From: Desulfobacteraceae bacterium UBA5852 | GTDB lineage: Bacteria > Desulfobacterota > Desulfobacteria > Desulfobacterales > UBA5852 | Direction: 5' to 3' | Length of the DNA: 9,126 nt | Assembly (NCBI GenBank): GCA_002432195.1 | Contig: DJGG01000072.1 | Location: forward strand, 2,409-11,534 | Shown here: one piece after another, positions 1-6,189 of the stretch | Position numbering within the stretch: position 1 is the stretch's first letter | How the letters are laid out: the number at the start of each line of letters is the position of its first letter | Translations under genes and position numbers: made by a program | The notes under the pieces: model-generated | Database searches by the model: none | Seen by the model: the letters and a program-made list of their open reading frames with translations, nothing else | What the model was told of the DNA's origin: nothing

Positions 1-29
1 AGTGCCGCCTTGCGGCCAACGCAGCCCTT

Positions 30-51
30 CGGCCGGAGGCGCAGTTTATCC
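30..51 (+). repeat. Dispersed repeat, copy A (22-bp core)
   Basis: This 22-bp core, beginning CGGCCGGAGGCGCAGTTT, matches 20 of 22 positions at 5508-5529 and 18 of 22 at 5228-5249. It lies just past the 3' end of the DUF2254 gene, outside any credible coding sequence. The neighbouring 16 bases at 44-59 also match, at 14 of 16 positions, the reverse complement of 5093-5108. The copies all sit in intergenic DNA, which suggests a dispersed non-coding repeat; its function is unknown. Confidence 0.45.
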
Positions 52-54
52 ACA
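46..54 (+). promoter_or_regulatory. Isolated consensus DnaA-box-like 9-mer
   Basis: The sequence TTATCCACA is a perfect match to the Escherichia coli DnaA box consensus and overlaps repeat copy A. A near match (TTATCCCCA, one mismatch) occurs on the minus strand at 5099-5107. One isolated box is not an origin: there is no cluster, no AT-rich unwinding element and no dnaA/dnaN/gyrB neighbour. It could be a titration site or chance, since a given 9-mer is expected at a rate of several percent in a window this size. Confidence 0.2.
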
Positions 55-122
55 GCCTGCTACCGGACACGCGCCTCATCGCACCGGGTCCGTCGCAACT
101 TTCTCCGGGTTCTGCGTTCCGC

Positions 123-1469
123 TTAGGCCCGGGTGCTCCGGGCCTCCCCCTCCAGGGCGGACAGGGCCTGGTGCAACGCGGCGTCCAGGCACTCAATGTC
201 ATAGGCTTCCGCGCAGTTCCGCCGGCAGCCGTCGTGGATCATCCGGCTGTGGCGCAACAGGTCCCCGCGGTCCGCGGCACGGCGCACGCCGCCGCCGATG
301 GAGGCCAGCATGCCGAGCATGTGGATCGACACGGCCGGGACCGCCGCGGCATTCTGCCGGATCTGGTTGAGCGCGGCATCCACCAGCCCGCCGAAGGTGA
401 ACACCCTGGCCACCACCCGCGGCCGCCCCTCGGCGTCACGCCGGACGGCGGCGGGGAATTTCCGTTCGGCCATCGTGGCCAGCGCCACGCCGATCCAGTC
501 GATGCAGGTGATGGCGGTGAACGGGTCGTTGACCCCCGGCGAGAGGGCCCGCACCGCAATCTCCACCAGTTGGCTGACGGCATATTCGACATCCTGTTCG
601 GTGGTGCGTTCGGGCCCCAGGATGAACAGGCCGACAAGGGCGTCCGGCACGCCGTCGGCCGGCGGGCCGTTCCCGTCGACTTTGGCCAGCGCGACCCCCC
701 TGGTCACGAAATCCCCCGGCCGGACGCCCAGGTGGATGACCAGGTCGTTGGCGCCGGCCAGCGCCAGCAATCCGTCCCCATCGATGCGCTGGAGATACCC
801 GCTGGCCGGCGCCCTGAGGACCAGCGCCGGCTTCCCCGGGACCGGGTCCGGCAGGTCGTTTTCCGCGGCCCCGCCCTCCGCGTCGGCCTCACCCATCTTC
901 TCCGGGTACAGGCGCCGGATGGATTCATCCAGTTGGCCGCAGACCTTGGCCACCACATGGTTGGCCTGGATCGAAGCGGAAACCCGGTGGATGAAAAAGA
1001 TCAGGACGCCGATGCCCGCCAGCGCCAGGAGAAATCCGATGTTGATGGAGACAAGGGGCGTGTATTCGCCCTCCCGATCCGCACCGAAGGACCGCAGCAC
1101 CAGCAGACAGTAGACGTACGCGGAGGTGAAGGTGCCCAGGACGACCTGGCTGCTGCGGTCGTTCATGAAATTACGGATCAGTCGAGGGCCGAACTGGGAA
1201 GAGGCCAGGGAAAGCACGACGATGGTGATGGAAAAAACGACGCCCGCGACGGTGATCATGGAGCTCGCGATGGTGGCGAGGATGGCGCGCGCACCGTCCG
1301 GCCCGCCCCGGAAGGTCCACCAGCCGTCGATGCCCGGCAGCCACAGGCGACTTTCGTCCAGGTGGATGGCGCCGGCGGCCAGCAATGCCGCCCCGACCAC
1401 CATCAGGGACGGAATGAACCAGAAGCTCGACCGGAGCCAGTACCAGATATTCGCGATCCTGCCTTTCAT
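123..1469 (-). CDS. DUF2254 domain-containing integral membrane protein
   Basis: A 448-residue predicted inner-membrane protein of the DUF2254 family, whose biochemical role is unknown. The N-terminal third is membrane-embedded: hydrophobic segments at about residues 16-36, 64-88, 108-127 and 138-161. The conserved stretch around SSQFGPRLIRNFMNDRSSQV (90-109) lies between them. The soluble remainder contains a beta-rich part (about 215-265, with RPGDFVTRGVALAKV at 250-264) and the family hallmark around TEQDVEYAVSQLVEIAVRAL and SPGVNDPFTAI (290-320). The ATG at 1469 was chosen because AAAGG lies 7 bases upstream; an in-frame TTG at 1532 would add 21 residues but has no ribosome binding site and lacks hydrophobic character. 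The length is usual for the family. It is divergent from the membrane hydrolase at 1633. The family assignment is firm; function cannot be inferred. Confidence 0.93.
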   Translation of the reverse strand: MKGRIANIWYWLRSSFWFIPSLMVVGAALLAAGAIHLDESRLWLPGIDGWWTFRGGPDGARAILATIASSMITVAGVVFSITIVVLSLASSQFGPRLIRNFMNDRSSQVVLGTFTSAYVYCLLVLRSFGADREGEYTPLVSINIGFLLALAGIGVLIFFIHRVSASIQANHVVAKVCGQLDESIRRLYPEKMGEADAEGGAAENDLPDPVPGKPALVLRAPASGYLQRIDGDGLLALAGANDLVIHLGVRPGDFVTRGVALAKVDGNGPPADGVPDALVGLFILGPERTTEQDVEYAVSQLVEIAVRALSPGVNDPFTAITCIDWIGVALATMAERKFPAAVRRDAEGRPRVVARVFTFGGLVDAALNQIRQNAAAVPAVSIHMLGMLASIGGGVRRAADRGDLLRHSRMIHDGCRRNCAEAYDIECLDAALHQALSALEGEARSTRA

Positions 1470-1476
1470 CCCGACG

Positions 1477-1481
1477 CCTTT
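1477..1481 (-). promoter_or_regulatory. Ribosome binding site of the DUF2254 gene
   Basis: On the minus strand AAAGG sits 7 bases before the ATG at 1469. It decides that start over the TTG at 1532, which has no purine-rich sequence at a usable distance. Confidence 0.5.
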
Positions 1482-1538
1482 CGATGGAGTCCTCTGGCCA
1501 GCAACGAGCGCCACAGGGGCTTTGTGCGCCAATGAGGC

Positions 1539-1566
1539 AAATTAGGCCCGGTGGGCGGATTGTCCA
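1539..1566 (-). promoter_or_regulatory. Possible sigma70-type promoter for the DUF2254 gene
   Basis: Read on the minus strand, TGGACA (1561-1566; 5 of 6 to TTGACA) is followed after 16 bases by the AT-rich TAATTT (1539-1544; only 3 of 6 to TATAAT). It would give a leader of about 60 bases before the ATG at 1469. The -10 is weak. It is the most promoter-like stretch I found in the 163-bp divergent region, and is offered as a candidate only. Confidence 0.22.
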
Positions 1567-1621
1567 GAAAGGGCCGCCATTGACGGTTATCGGGCCAGGC
1601 TTCCAGGAACCGACCAGCAGC

Positions 1622-1628
1622 AAGGAGG
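1622..1628 (+). promoter_or_regulatory. Strong ribosome binding site of the membrane hydrolase
   Basis: AAGGAGG is a near-complete anti-16S match, 4 bases before the ATG at 1633. It fixes that start with little doubt and suggests efficient translation initiation. Confidence 0.75.
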
Positions 1629-1632
1629 TCCC

Positions 1633-3759
1633 ATGAACGCAACCGCCTCACCAACCGGCGCAGAAACCGCGGCCGGATCCCAGCGCGGGCATCGGCCTTA
1701 CACGGCCGTGATTCACTTCCACGGAATCGGTCAGCAGCGGCATTACGAAAGTGTGGCGCAACTGGTTGAAGGCCTGCACGGGTGGGTTCGAAAGAATTAC
1801 GGCGCCGGCGAAAGCTTCTTTACCAAGGCCGGTTTCAAAGGCCTGCGCAAGCTGAAGGTGAGGCGCGAGCCCCTGCGCCACAAGAATGGCCGCGAAGAGG
1901 GGCCGGAGCGCGTGGTGTATCTGCAGGCCCAGGCGCCGTCATGGCCCGGCCACAAAGCCGCCCCCCGGGTGCGTTTCTACGAAGCCTATTGGGCGCCCGA
2001 AACCGTCAAGGGCACCAACTCGGCATCGGTGGCGGTCTGGCTGTTGAAGCAGGCCGGCCGGCCCTTGCGTCTGCTGTTCACCAAATGGATCCGATACGAC
2101 CGCATCCGCACCGCGGAGCTATCCGCCATGTACCGCGAACGGCGGCAGTCGGACGGCGCAGCGCCGGATCTCAAGGCGATCCAGGCGATCGCCTCGCACT
2201 ACGGCGAGTTCGTGGATCGGCGCGGCAGCGACGGCAGCTACCGGGCCTTCCGGTCGTCCCTCGGCGAAGCCCTCAGGCCCCATGCGGATCGGTGGTATGC
2301 CCGGTTCCGGTGGAAGCAGGTTCGGCACCTGGCGACCATCGTCCTGTTGCTGGCGGCGGCCGGAGCGGCATTGGGCCTGGTGCTGCTGGCGGTGGTCTGG
2401 CTTCTGGGGAAGCTGGCCCATCTTCCCTGGTTGCTGGCCTGGCTTCCGGATATGGCCGAAAAGATTCAGCCCACCTGGAGCAACGCGCTGGCCTTGGTCC
2501 CCGTGGTGCTTGGCGTCCTGGGGGTCAAGCGCTTCCTCGGCGACCACGTGGGGGATGTGCAGCAGCTCGTCAGCTACGAGGAGACGGAAGCCCTGTACGA
2601 ACGCCGGCACCGGGTGCTCGCAGCTTCCATCCGCCAGCTCGAACACGTGTTGTGCGATCCGGCCTGCCAGCGGGCGGTGATCGTCGCCCACAGCCTGGGA
2701 ACCGGTGTGGCCTACGACGCCTTGCGGGACCTGGCGGAGAGCAATATCGCCCATCACGGCGAGGACCCTTTCAAAGGGCCGGTTCCGCTGGACAAGATCG
2801 AATACTTCATCACCCTCGGCAGCCCCATCGACAAGATCAACTACTTCTTTGTCGACTTGCAGTCGAATTACCGGATCTACGAGGTCCTGGCCCGAACCCT
2901 GCACGGCGACATCGCTTCCTGCCCGTTTTCCAAGGTCGGCCGCCAGCCGCATATTCACTGGGTCAATTACTGGGACCGTGCCGATCTGATCAGCGGATCC
3001 CTGGACAGTGTCGTGGGATACGGCCTCGGGCGGCACGACGTGGACAATGTCCAGGTGGTCAATTACGTCATCCCGAACCCGGTCCGCTCCCACACGGACT
3101 ACTACGGCAACCCCCAAGTGCTCGCGGACATCTTCTGGATGGCATTTTACCGTCACCACAGTTACGTCGCCCCCGCCCGGAAGCTTTTCCCGGAGGACAT
3201 CGTGGCCCCGGAAAAGCTCCTCGCCGCGCTGGGCAGCCCAGCGGACCCGGCGGCCCGGTTCGTTCGCGGGAGACTGTCCCCGGAGGTTCTGGCCGCCGCG
3301 GACAGCGCTTTCCCGACCACAGCCACAGAGCAGACGGCCCTGCTGGGCCGCCTGGTGGACGACCTCAACCGATTGCTCCATGGCCCGGCGATCTACGATT
3401 TCCAGTGCTTTGCCGGCGTGAAATTCCGCGAGGCGACGCGCGCCCTGCTCAGGCGCCAGGACCTCGACGCCTACGAAACCGCCGGCCTCAATCGGTTGCT
3501 GCTCGAGGATGCCTTCCGCGAAATATCCCGGGCTCCGCGCCGCCGTTGGCTCGGCCCGGGCGTCCAATCCAGGGTGCAGTCGATCCTGCTGAGCGTTCAG
3601 CTCGTGATTCCTTTGGCCTTGATCGTCGCCTTTCTGGAGACCTTGCTGGGCTGGGGGGCGGTCGGGCGCTGGACGTTGGTGCTTGCGCTGATCGGCTTCA
3701 TCGGCTGCTCATGGCTGGAACGTGGCAGCCGCTGGGTCGCCTGGGGCGTTCGTGGGTAG
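1633..3759 (+). CDS. Membrane-associated alpha/beta-hydrolase-like protein (putative serine esterase/lipase fold)
   Basis: A 708-residue protein of the alpha/beta-hydrolase type; the substrate is unknown. An N-terminal strand and oxyanion-type motif, AVIHFHGIGQQ (25-35), is typical of large bacterial serine hydrolases. The nucleophile elbow is AHSLGTG with Ser354. Asp448 or Asp451 (NYWDRADLISG) and His487 (RSHTDYYGN) are the likely rest of the triad, inferred from spacing and family pattern. Between the oxyanion motif and the nucleophile lie hydrophobic segments at about 234-258 and 284-300, and a C-terminal pair lies at about 650-672 and 680-695, so the enzyme should be bound to the inner membrane with its catalytic part probably cytoplasmic. 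There is no signal peptide. The start has AAGGAGG just upstream. It is divergent from the DUF2254 gene and convergent with the chloroperoxidase-like gene. The fold is fairly sure; the activity is inference. Confidence 0.85.
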   Translation: MNATASPTGAETAAGSQRGHRPYTAVIHFHGIGQQRHYESVAQLVEGLHGWVRKNYGAGESFFTKAGFKGLRKLKVRREPLRHKNGREEGPERVVYLQAQAPSWPGHKAAPRVRFYEAYWAPETVKGTNSASVAVWLLKQAGRPLRLLFTKWIRYDRIRTAELSAMYRERRQSDGAAPDLKAIQAIASHYGEFVDRRGSDGSYRAFRSSLGEALRPHADRWYARFRWKQVRHLATIVLLLAAAGAALGLVLLAVVWLLGKLAHLPWLLAWLPDMAEKIQPTWSNALALVPVVLGVLGVKRFLGDHVGDVQQLVSYEETEALYERRHRVLAASIRQLEHVLCDPACQRAVIVAHSLGTGVAYDALRDLAESNIAHHGEDPFKGPVPLDKIEYFITLGSPIDKINYFFVDLQSNYRIYEVLARTLHGDIASCPFSKVGRQPHIHWVNYWDRADLISGSLDSVVGYGLGRHDVDNVQVVNYVIPNPVRSHTDYYGNPQVLADIFWMAFYRHHSYVAPARKLFPEDIVAPEKLLAALGSPADPAARFVRGRLSPEVLAAADSAFPTTATEQTALLGRLVDDLNRLLHGPAIYDFQCFAGVKFREATRALLRRQDLDAYETAGLNRLLLEDAFREISRAPRRRWLGPGVQSRVQSILLSVQLVIPLALIVAFLETLLGWGAVGRWTLVLALIGFIGCSWLERGSRWVAWGVRG

Positions 3760-3880
3760 GGGCTGGAGGCTTGCCGCCCTTGGAGCAGCCCCCCACCCCC
3801 GTCGTGCGCCCGCAACGTCGTGCTGGGCCGCGGCCGTCATGGTCGCCTCCCTGGCCAGGGCCTTGGGCCCCGGGGAGCAC
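3760..3880. other. Convergent intergenic region, no clear terminator
   Basis: This is the 121-bp gap between the ends of two convergent genes. It contains a perfect 12-base palindrome, CCCTGGCCAGGG, at 3849-3860, followed by the GC-rich run GGGCCCCGGGG. No hairpin with a T-tract is visible on either strand, so the site of transcription termination cannot be assigned. Confidence 0.4.
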
Positions 3881-4702
3881 CTACCCCTTGATGAAGGCCA
3901 GCAGATCGGCGTTGACCTCGTCCTTTTGGGTGGTGCACATGCCGTGGGCGCCACCCTTGTAGACCTTCAGCGTGCCTTGCGGGACGAGCTTGACCGCGAG
4001 CATGGCCGCATCGGCGATGGGCACGATCTGATCGTCGTCGCCGTGCAGGAACAGGGTCGGCACATTCATCTTCTTCAGATCCTCGGTGTGGTCCGTCTCC
4101 GAGAACGCCTTGATGCAGAAGTAGGCGCCCGGGAAGCCGCACATCATCCCCTGGCGCCAGAACGACGCGCGCACGCCCTCGGAGATCTTCGCGCCGGGCC
4201 GGTTGTAGCCGTAGAACGGCATGGTCAGCTCCTTGAAAAAGTTGGAGCGGTCGGCCAGGACGTTGGCCCGGATGCCGTCGAAGACCTCCATGGGCAGGCC
4301 GCCGGGGTTGGCGGGTGTTTTCAGCATCACGGGCGGGATGGCCGCGATCAGCACGGCCTTGGCCACGCGCCGGGTACCGTGGCGGCCGATGTAGCGCGCG
4401 ACCTCGCCGCCGCCCGTGGAGTGGCCCACGTGAACCGCATCCTTCAGGTCGAGCGCTTCCACGAGGGACGCGAGGTCGTCGGCGTAGGTGTCCATGTCGT
4501 TGCCCTTCCAGGGTTGCTCCGAGCGCCCATGGCCGCGGCGGTCATGGGCGATGCAGCGGTACCCGCGGGAAGCCAGGTAGAACATCTGGTCTTCCCAGGC
4601 GTCCGCGCTGAGCGGCCAGCCATGGCTGAAAACCACGGGCGGCCCCGTTCCCCAGTCCTTGTAATAGATCTGTGTTCCGTCCTTGGTCGTGATCGTGGCC
4701 AT
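3881..4702 (-). CDS. Cofactor-free (non-heme) chloroperoxidase-type alpha/beta hydrolase
   Basis: A 273-residue soluble alpha/beta hydrolase with the typical length and sequence of bacterial non-heme chloroperoxidases/perhydrolases. These are serine esterases that can also form peracids from short-chain acids and peroxide, which halogenate non-enzymatically. Visible motifs are the oxyanion segment SHGWPLSADAW (26-36), the family block AHDRRGHGRSEQPW (52-65), the nucleophile elbow GHSTGGG with Ser95, the acidic residue in HGDDDQIVP (Asp224) and the catalytic His253 in GGAHGM. No signal peptide is present, so it is cytoplasmic. The ATG at 4702 is preceded by GAGGAG 8 bases upstream. It is a single-gene unit on the minus strand with a long upstream non-coding region. 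The physiological substrate is unknown; esterase, lactonase or perhydrolase are all possible. Confidence 0.92.
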   Translation of the reverse strand: MATITTKDGTQIYYKDWGTGPPVVFSHGWPLSADAWEDQMFYLASRGYRCIAHDRRGHGRSEQPWKGNDMDTYADDLASLVEALDLKDAVHVGHSTGGGEVARYIGRHGTRRVAKAVLIAAIPPVMLKTPANPGGLPMEVFDGIRANVLADRSNFFKELTMPFYGYNRPGAKISEGVRASFWRQGMMCGFPGAYFCIKAFSETDHTEDLKKMNVPTLFLHGDDDQIVPIADAAMLAVKLVPQGTLKVYKGGAHGMCTTQKDEVNADLLAFIKG

Positions 4703-5139
4703 GGGATGGTCTCCTCTTCAGGTTGGAGCTGAGGCGGCAACGGCCTTCTGTTCGGCCCTGGCCGCCAGGGTTGCCCTGCCCTGCGGGCATGGTGCGGGAA
4801 ATTGTCTTGCGTGGCGGTCGGAGAGCGGGGCCGTCGCCGGTGGGGGGGCAGGTTCCAAATCGGTGATGCCGCTCCTCGGTGCCTGCTCGGCGGATGATGC
4901 ATGCGCATGACGTGAGGGGGCGGCCAAGGGAACCGCGCCGGCCCTGCACGCCGGCTTATGCCTGCCCTGCCCTGTGGCGGGCGGATCCGTCCGGCCGGCC
5001 GGCAAGCAGGTGACGGGCGCCCGATGGCATGCAGGATGTGGTCGGGCCGGGCGGTTCGTCAATGGGGTGGATCATGAATTTTTCGGGGGCAACAGCCTGG
5101 GGATAAACAAGCATCGGGCTGAAAGGCAAGGCGCGGCCC

Positions 5140-5178
5140 GATGGGCAAAGCGCGAGCCCATCCCGCCCTTGGCGGGAT
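5140..5178. other. Two overlapping, mutually exclusive hairpins
   Basis: Hairpin 1 pairs GATGGGC (5140-5146) with GCCCATC (5156-5162), a 7-bp stem with a 9-base loop. Hairpin 2 pairs ATCCCGCC (5160-5167) with GGCGGGAT (5171-5178), a perfect 8-bp stem with a 3-base loop. They share 5160-5162, so both cannot form fully at once. Hairpin 2 is very stable but has no adjacent T-tract, only TTTT about 10 bases downstream. It could be a structured RNA, a weak terminator or a palindromic repeat. Confidence 0.45.
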
Positions 5179-5213
5179 TCGTGCGCCTTTTCCCGGTGGT
5201 CGCCATCTCGTCG

Positions 5214-5251
5214 GCGGGGGGACATTCCGGCCCGAGACGCCGTTTGTCCGC
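5214..5251 (+). repeat. Direct repeat, copy C (38 bp)
   Basis: This segment starts GCGGGGGGACAT and matches 5494-5531 at 31 of 38 positions without gaps, 280 bp apart. Its inner 22 bases (5228-5249) also match copy A near the left edge at 18 of 22. Inside it GGACA (5220-5224) can pair with TGTCC (5245-5249). The offset of 280 is not a multiple of three, so this is not conservation of one reading frame. Confidence 0.5.
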
Positions 5252-5389
5252 TGGCTGCCAGGATACGGAGGGCAGCGCCCTGAGGGCATGCCCCTCATCC
5301 GGGCCATGCAGGGGCATCGAGGGGATTCCCGCGCCCTGGAAGCGCAATTCCCCCGGCGACGAGGGGCTTGGTGGTCATCGGTTTTTTGG

Positions 5390-5417
5390 TTGGCATTTTG
5401 GGGATTCCCGGTATATG
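5390..5417 (+). promoter_or_regulatory. Possible sigma70-type promoter upstream of the TonB-domain gene
   Basis: TTGGCA (5390-5395; 5 of 6 to TTGACA) and TATATG (5412-5417; 4 of 6 to TATAAT) are separated by 16 bases, in the most AT-rich patch of the region. It would produce a leader of about 200 bases containing repeat copy B before the start at 5628. This is a candidate from base matching only. Confidence 0.3.
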
Positions 5418-5493
5418 GGGGTAAATTCGCATCCGAAATCGGTGACCGGCGGAGGGCGTGAGGGGCTGCAGGGCCCCGAGTGGGTCGTCGCCT

Positions 5494-5531
5494 GCGGGGG
5501 GACATGTCGGCCTGAGGCGCAGTTCATCCGC
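5494..5531 (+). repeat. Direct repeat, copy B (38 bp)
   Basis: This is the second copy of the 38-bp repeat (31 of 38 to 5214-5251), beginning with the same GCGGGGGGACAT. Its inner 22 bases (5508-5529) are the closest relative of copy A at 30-51, with 20 of 22 identical. It lies about 100 bp before the TonB-domain gene and on the same strand. Confidence 0.5.
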
Positions 5532-5627
5532 CGACGGGTAAGCCCAGCCCGTGCCCCGGGGACCCGCGACGCCGGAAATGGCCAGGATCCGTATTGAAAA
5601 CCAATGGAGCCGCCTCACCCAGCGCTT

Positions 5628-6068
5628 ATGACCATCCTGAAGCTTCCAACGGCCTGCCTGGCCCTTTTCATCTTTCTCGGATGCGCCCTTCCCTTCCTGC
5701 CATCGCCGGGCCCAAGGGGGTTTTCGCCCGATTGCCTTCCGGCTCCCCAGGAGGCCGTGCCGGAGGAATTGAAACAGTATTACACCGATTCCGCTCTCCG
5801 GATTTATCGCCGCTGGAAAACCGACGACCTCGCCTACGATTCCAAGCTATCCGTTCTGGCCCGCATCCAGATCCTGCCCGACGGCACCATCGACCGGATC
5901 CACCTGGAGGAAAAGTCCGGGGATGCCCTTTTTGACCAGTCGGTATACAATGCCATTGTAGATTCCAATCCACTGGTCCCATACCGCCATGGCGAAGGTT
6001 TCAAATGCATCAACCTGGGGTTGCGCTTCACCTCTCCGGACAAGCCGGCTGGGGATGGCCCTGACTAG
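5628..6068 (+). CDS. Exported TonB/TolA C-terminal-domain protein, possible lipoprotein
   Basis: A 146-residue protein with an N-terminal export signal: MTILK, a hydrophobic core to about residue 18, and a lipobox-like FLGC with Cys19 (the -3 Phe is atypical). A short Pro-rich spacer follows, then one TonB/TolA C-terminal domain (about 50-134), recognisable from ALRIYRRWK, VLARIQILPDGTIDRIHLEE and SGDALFDQSVYNAI. Such domains normally end TonB or TolA and contact outer-membrane partners. Here the long periplasm-spanning linker and a TonB-type anchor are absent, so energy transduction as in classical TonB is unlikely. An in-frame ATG at 5604 would add MEPPHPAL in front of the signal; neither start has a convincing ribosome binding site, and 5628 was chosen because it gives a normal signal peptide. 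The domain call is good, the role unknown. Confidence 0.75.
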   Translation: MTILKLPTACLALFIFLGCALPFLPSPGPRGFSPDCLPAPQEAVPEELKQYYTDSALRIYRRWKTDDLAYDSKLSVLARIQILPDGTIDRIHLEEKSGDALFDQSVYNAIVDSNPLVPYRHGEGFKCINLGLRFTSPDKPAGDGPD

Positions 6069-6112
6069 AACCGGCAGCGCCTCGATGGGAAACCACGATC
6101 CTTATTTTTAAG

Positions 6113-6151
6113 ATGGGCCCTGGCGGGTCTCGCCTTCCTTGCCCGGCCCAT
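6113..6151. other. Inverted repeat downstream of the TonB-domain gene
   Basis: ATGGGCC (6113-6119) and GGCCCAT (6145-6151) form a 7-bp stem, with a smaller GGCG/CGCC stem inside the 25-base loop. It begins about 45 bases past the stop at 6068, a fair place for a terminator, but no T-run follows. An AT-rich TTATTTTTAAGAT just before it (6102-6114) could instead belong to a promoter for the next gene. Confidence 0.25.
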
Positions 6152-6189
6152 TACCTCTTGGCAACGAACCGCAGACGACCAGGAGCGCC

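Larger units (their letters stand above)
4703..5627. other. Long non-coding region with repeats and hairpins
   Basis: About 925 bp between divergent genes with no credible coding sequence: the open frames here lack ribosome binding sites and have low-complexity Gly/Arg/Pro-rich translations typical of GC-rich non-coding DNA. On the chloroperoxidase side two small hairpins lie in tandem: CCCTGG/CCAGGG (4756-4770) and TGCCC/GGGCA (4777-4789). Further along are overlapping hairpins at 5140-5178, two direct-repeat copies (5214-5251 and 5494-5531) and a locally AT-richer patch at 5380-5440 with a promoter-like sequence. An unannotated small RNA or remnants of a degraded gene or mobile element are possible but unproven. 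Confidence 0.55.

Noticed and set aside
126..144. Hairpin GGCCCGG/CCGGGCC (7-bp stem, 5-base loop) as a terminator of the DUF2254 gene
   Set aside because: It lies inside the last codons of the gene, before the stop codon, and no U-tract follows on the minus-strand transcript.
171..1535. 454-codon frame on the plus strand, antisense to the DUF2254 gene
   Set aside because: The opposite strand encodes a protein with clear family motifs and membrane segments; this frame has a Gly/Asp/Arg/His-rich translation without any domain.
1580..1608. TTGACG as a -35 element for the membrane hydrolase gene
   Set aside because: No acceptable -10 hexamer lies 16-18 bases downstream; the sequence there is TCCAGG-like.
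2119..3567. 482-codon minus-strand frame antisense to the membrane hydrolase
   Set aside because: The plus-strand protein has a strong ribosome binding site and catalytic motifs; this frame shows no motif and is a codon-bias shadow.
3722..4732. 336-codon plus-strand frame antisense to the chloroperoxidase-like gene
   Set aside because: It mirrors a gene with an intact catalytic triad and a good ribosome binding site; the translation is His/Gly/Asp/Val-rich and typical of an antisense shadow.
4974..5597. 207-codon open frame on the plus strand in the intergenic region
   Set aside because: No ribosome binding site, a low-complexity Gly/Arg/Pro-rich translation, no recognisable motif, and it runs through the direct repeats, whose offset of 280 bp breaks the frame. 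Long chance frames are common at this GC content.
6121..6142. Sigma54 promoter-like TGGC...TTGC before the STAS-like gene
   Set aside because: The spacing between the GG and GC elements is wrong for the required GG-N10-GC arrangement.
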